Shown here piece by piece: positions 63,195-64,000 of a stretch of 64,000 bases of DNA; position 1 is the stretch's first letter; every line of letters begins with the position of its first letter. The notes beneath the pieces were generated by a model. It searched no databases. It had not been told where the DNA came from and was given only the letters and a program-made list of their open reading frames with translations. The stretch comes from Nitrosomonas sp. sh817. Its GTDB lineage: Bacteria; Pseudomonadota; Gammaproteobacteria; Burkholderiales; Nitrosomonadaceae. Location of the stretch: the NCBI RefSeq assembly GCF_030908545.1, contig NZ_CP133083.1, forward strand, positions 2,551,691 through 2,615,690, written 5' to 3'. The position numbers and the translations under genes were made by a program.

Positions 63195-63545
63195 ATGGCA
63201 ACTATTCAAGTATTTGATCCTGCTTCGTGCTGTAGCTCAGGCGTTTGCAGTTCCGACGTAGACCAGGCATTGACCGCTTTTTCCGCCGATGTCGATTGGC
63301 TCAAACAGCACGATATCGCCATCGAGCGTTTTAATCTGGCGCAACAACCCATGGCTTTTGCGGATAATGCTACGGTGAAAGGATTCCTGGAACGATCTGG
63401 TGCAGAAGCGCTGCCACTTATTCTGGTGGATGGTGAAGTAGCATTGGCAGGCCGCTACCCGCAGCGCAGCGAGCTCGCGCGTTGGGCGAGCATCCCGCTG
63501 CAAGAAAAAGCGGAAGAATCGAGTTGTTGCGGAGGTTGTTGCTAA
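63195..63545 (+). CDS. arsD: Arsenic metallochaperone ArsD
   Basis: 116 residues. Vicinal Cys12-Cys13 and Cys18 bind arsenite and pass it to ArsA; the tail SSCCGGCC has four more Cys. GGAG precedes the ATG by about ten bases. It lies between arsB and arsA, an order less common than the usual arsRDABC. Confidence 0.95.
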   Translation: MATIQVFDPASCCSSGVCSSDVDQALTAFSADVDWLKQHDIAIERFNLAQQPMAFADNATVKGFLERSGAEALPLILVDGEVALAGRYPQRSELARWASIPLQEKAEESSCCGGCC

Positions 63546-63565
63546 CAGAAGCCTGAGCCAACCGC

Positions 63566-64000
63566 ATGAGCCAACTTGAATTTCTCGATCATCCGCCGCG
63601 ATTTCTGTTCTTTACTGGCAAGGGCGGTGTCGGCAAAACTTCATTAGCTTGCGCTACAGCGATTACGCTGGCCGATGCCGGTCAGCGGGTATTATTGGTT
63701 AGCACCGATCCGGCCTCTAACGTAGGCCAAGTATTCGGTATCACGATTGGAAATCAGATTACAGCAATTACCGAGGTACCTCGTTTAGCCGCTCTGGAAA
63801 TCAATCCGCAAGCAGCAGCACAAGTCTATCGTGATCGCATTGTCAATCCAGTTCGGGGCGTATTACCAGACACGGTCGTCAAAGGCATCGAAGAACAACT
63901 ATCCGGCGCTTGCACCACTGAAATTGCCGCTTTCGATGAATTTACCGCTTGGCTGGTCGATTCAGCGCTAACTGCGGATTACGATCATATTATCTTCGAC
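63566..64000 (+). CDS. arsA: Arsenite-transporting ATPase ArsA, N-terminal part
   Basis: The frame is open to the right edge (145 residues seen). P-loop TGKGGVGKTS at about 17-26 and the switch-type VSTDPASNVGQVFG follow the ArsA family. It energises ArsB with ATP after receiving arsenite from ArsD. It begins 20 bases after arsD. Confidence 0.92.
   Translation, partial: MSQLEFLDHPPRFLFFTGKGGVGKTSLACATAITLADAGQRVLLVSTDPASNVGQVFGITIGNQITAITEVPRLAALEINPQAAAQVYRDRIVNPVRGVLPDTVVKGIEEQLSGACTTEIAAFDEFTAWLVDSALTADYDHIIFD

Noticed and set aside
1-64000. CRISPR array, tRNA or rRNA genes
   Set aside because: I saw no regularly spaced repeats and no tRNA cloverleaf or rRNA sequence; reading by eye cannot exclude an overlooked tRNA.

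Overview
The window reads as a chromosomal segment of a betaproteobacterium, most probably a Nitrosomonas-like ammonia oxidiser (Nitrosomonadaceae). This is an inference from gene content: PEP-CTERM proteins, a multicopper oxidase paired with a His-rich cupredoxin, divergent pyrE/xth, zapE, and a CysB-type sulfate regulon. I recognise no 16S or amo gene here that would settle it. The segment is rich in mobile DNA: two copies each of an IS200-like and an IS630-like element, one IS30, one IS110, two short inverted-repeat (MITE-like) families and an IS200-derived palindromic fragment.

Layout. 0-11.2 kb is mostly core metabolism: threonine degradation (tdh/kbl-like), bacterioferritin, pyrE and xth (with a curious duplicated xth start), ampG, zapE, cobS, RNase T2, a TIGR01777 epimerase and photolyase. 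11.2-12.7 kb is repeats and an IS200 copy. 12.7-19.9 kb holds a small lipoprotein and then a set of genes matching the mycobacterial decaprenylphosphoryl-D-arabinose (DPA) pathway: dprE2, dprE1, gtrA, a UbiA-family DPPR synthase broken by IS630, a DUF212/PAP2-like phosphatase and a GT-C glycosyltransferase. 19.9-24.1 kb has an orphan RND adaptor lipoprotein and a multicopper oxidase/cupredoxin pair. 24.2-26.9 kb has two PEP-CTERM genes sharing promoter and leader sequence. 27-34.2 kb has a CDF metal exporter, a LonH-type protease, an HDOD regulator and a bifunctional ornithine-lipid synthase.

34.3-45 kb is an accessory zone: brnTA, IS30, vapBC, an alpha/beta hydrolase and M14 peptidase pair, and a TetR-controlled glycosyltransferase-hydrolase-monooxygenase operon hit by both IS630 and IS200.

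45.1-57.1 kb is the most striking region: a co-directional sulfur operon containing a Family 2A encapsulin shell gene and its cysteine desulfurase cargo, embedded with a YezD-like protein, an outer-membrane channel, a sulfate-binding protein, a DUF2325 protein, a degenerate EAL protein, CysTWA, serine acetyltransferase EpsC and a CysB-type regulator. Together they would import sulfate, make O-acetylserine for cysteine synthesis, and enclose a cysteine desulfurase in a protein shell where sulfur could be stored.

57.1-60.4 kb has a small c-type cytochrome and an unknown gene split by an IS110 element. 60.4 kb to the end is an arsenic operon, arsR-arsI-arsC-arsB-arsD-arsA, cut by the window edge inside arsA and preceded by a near-consensus promoter that appears to give a leaderless arsR message.
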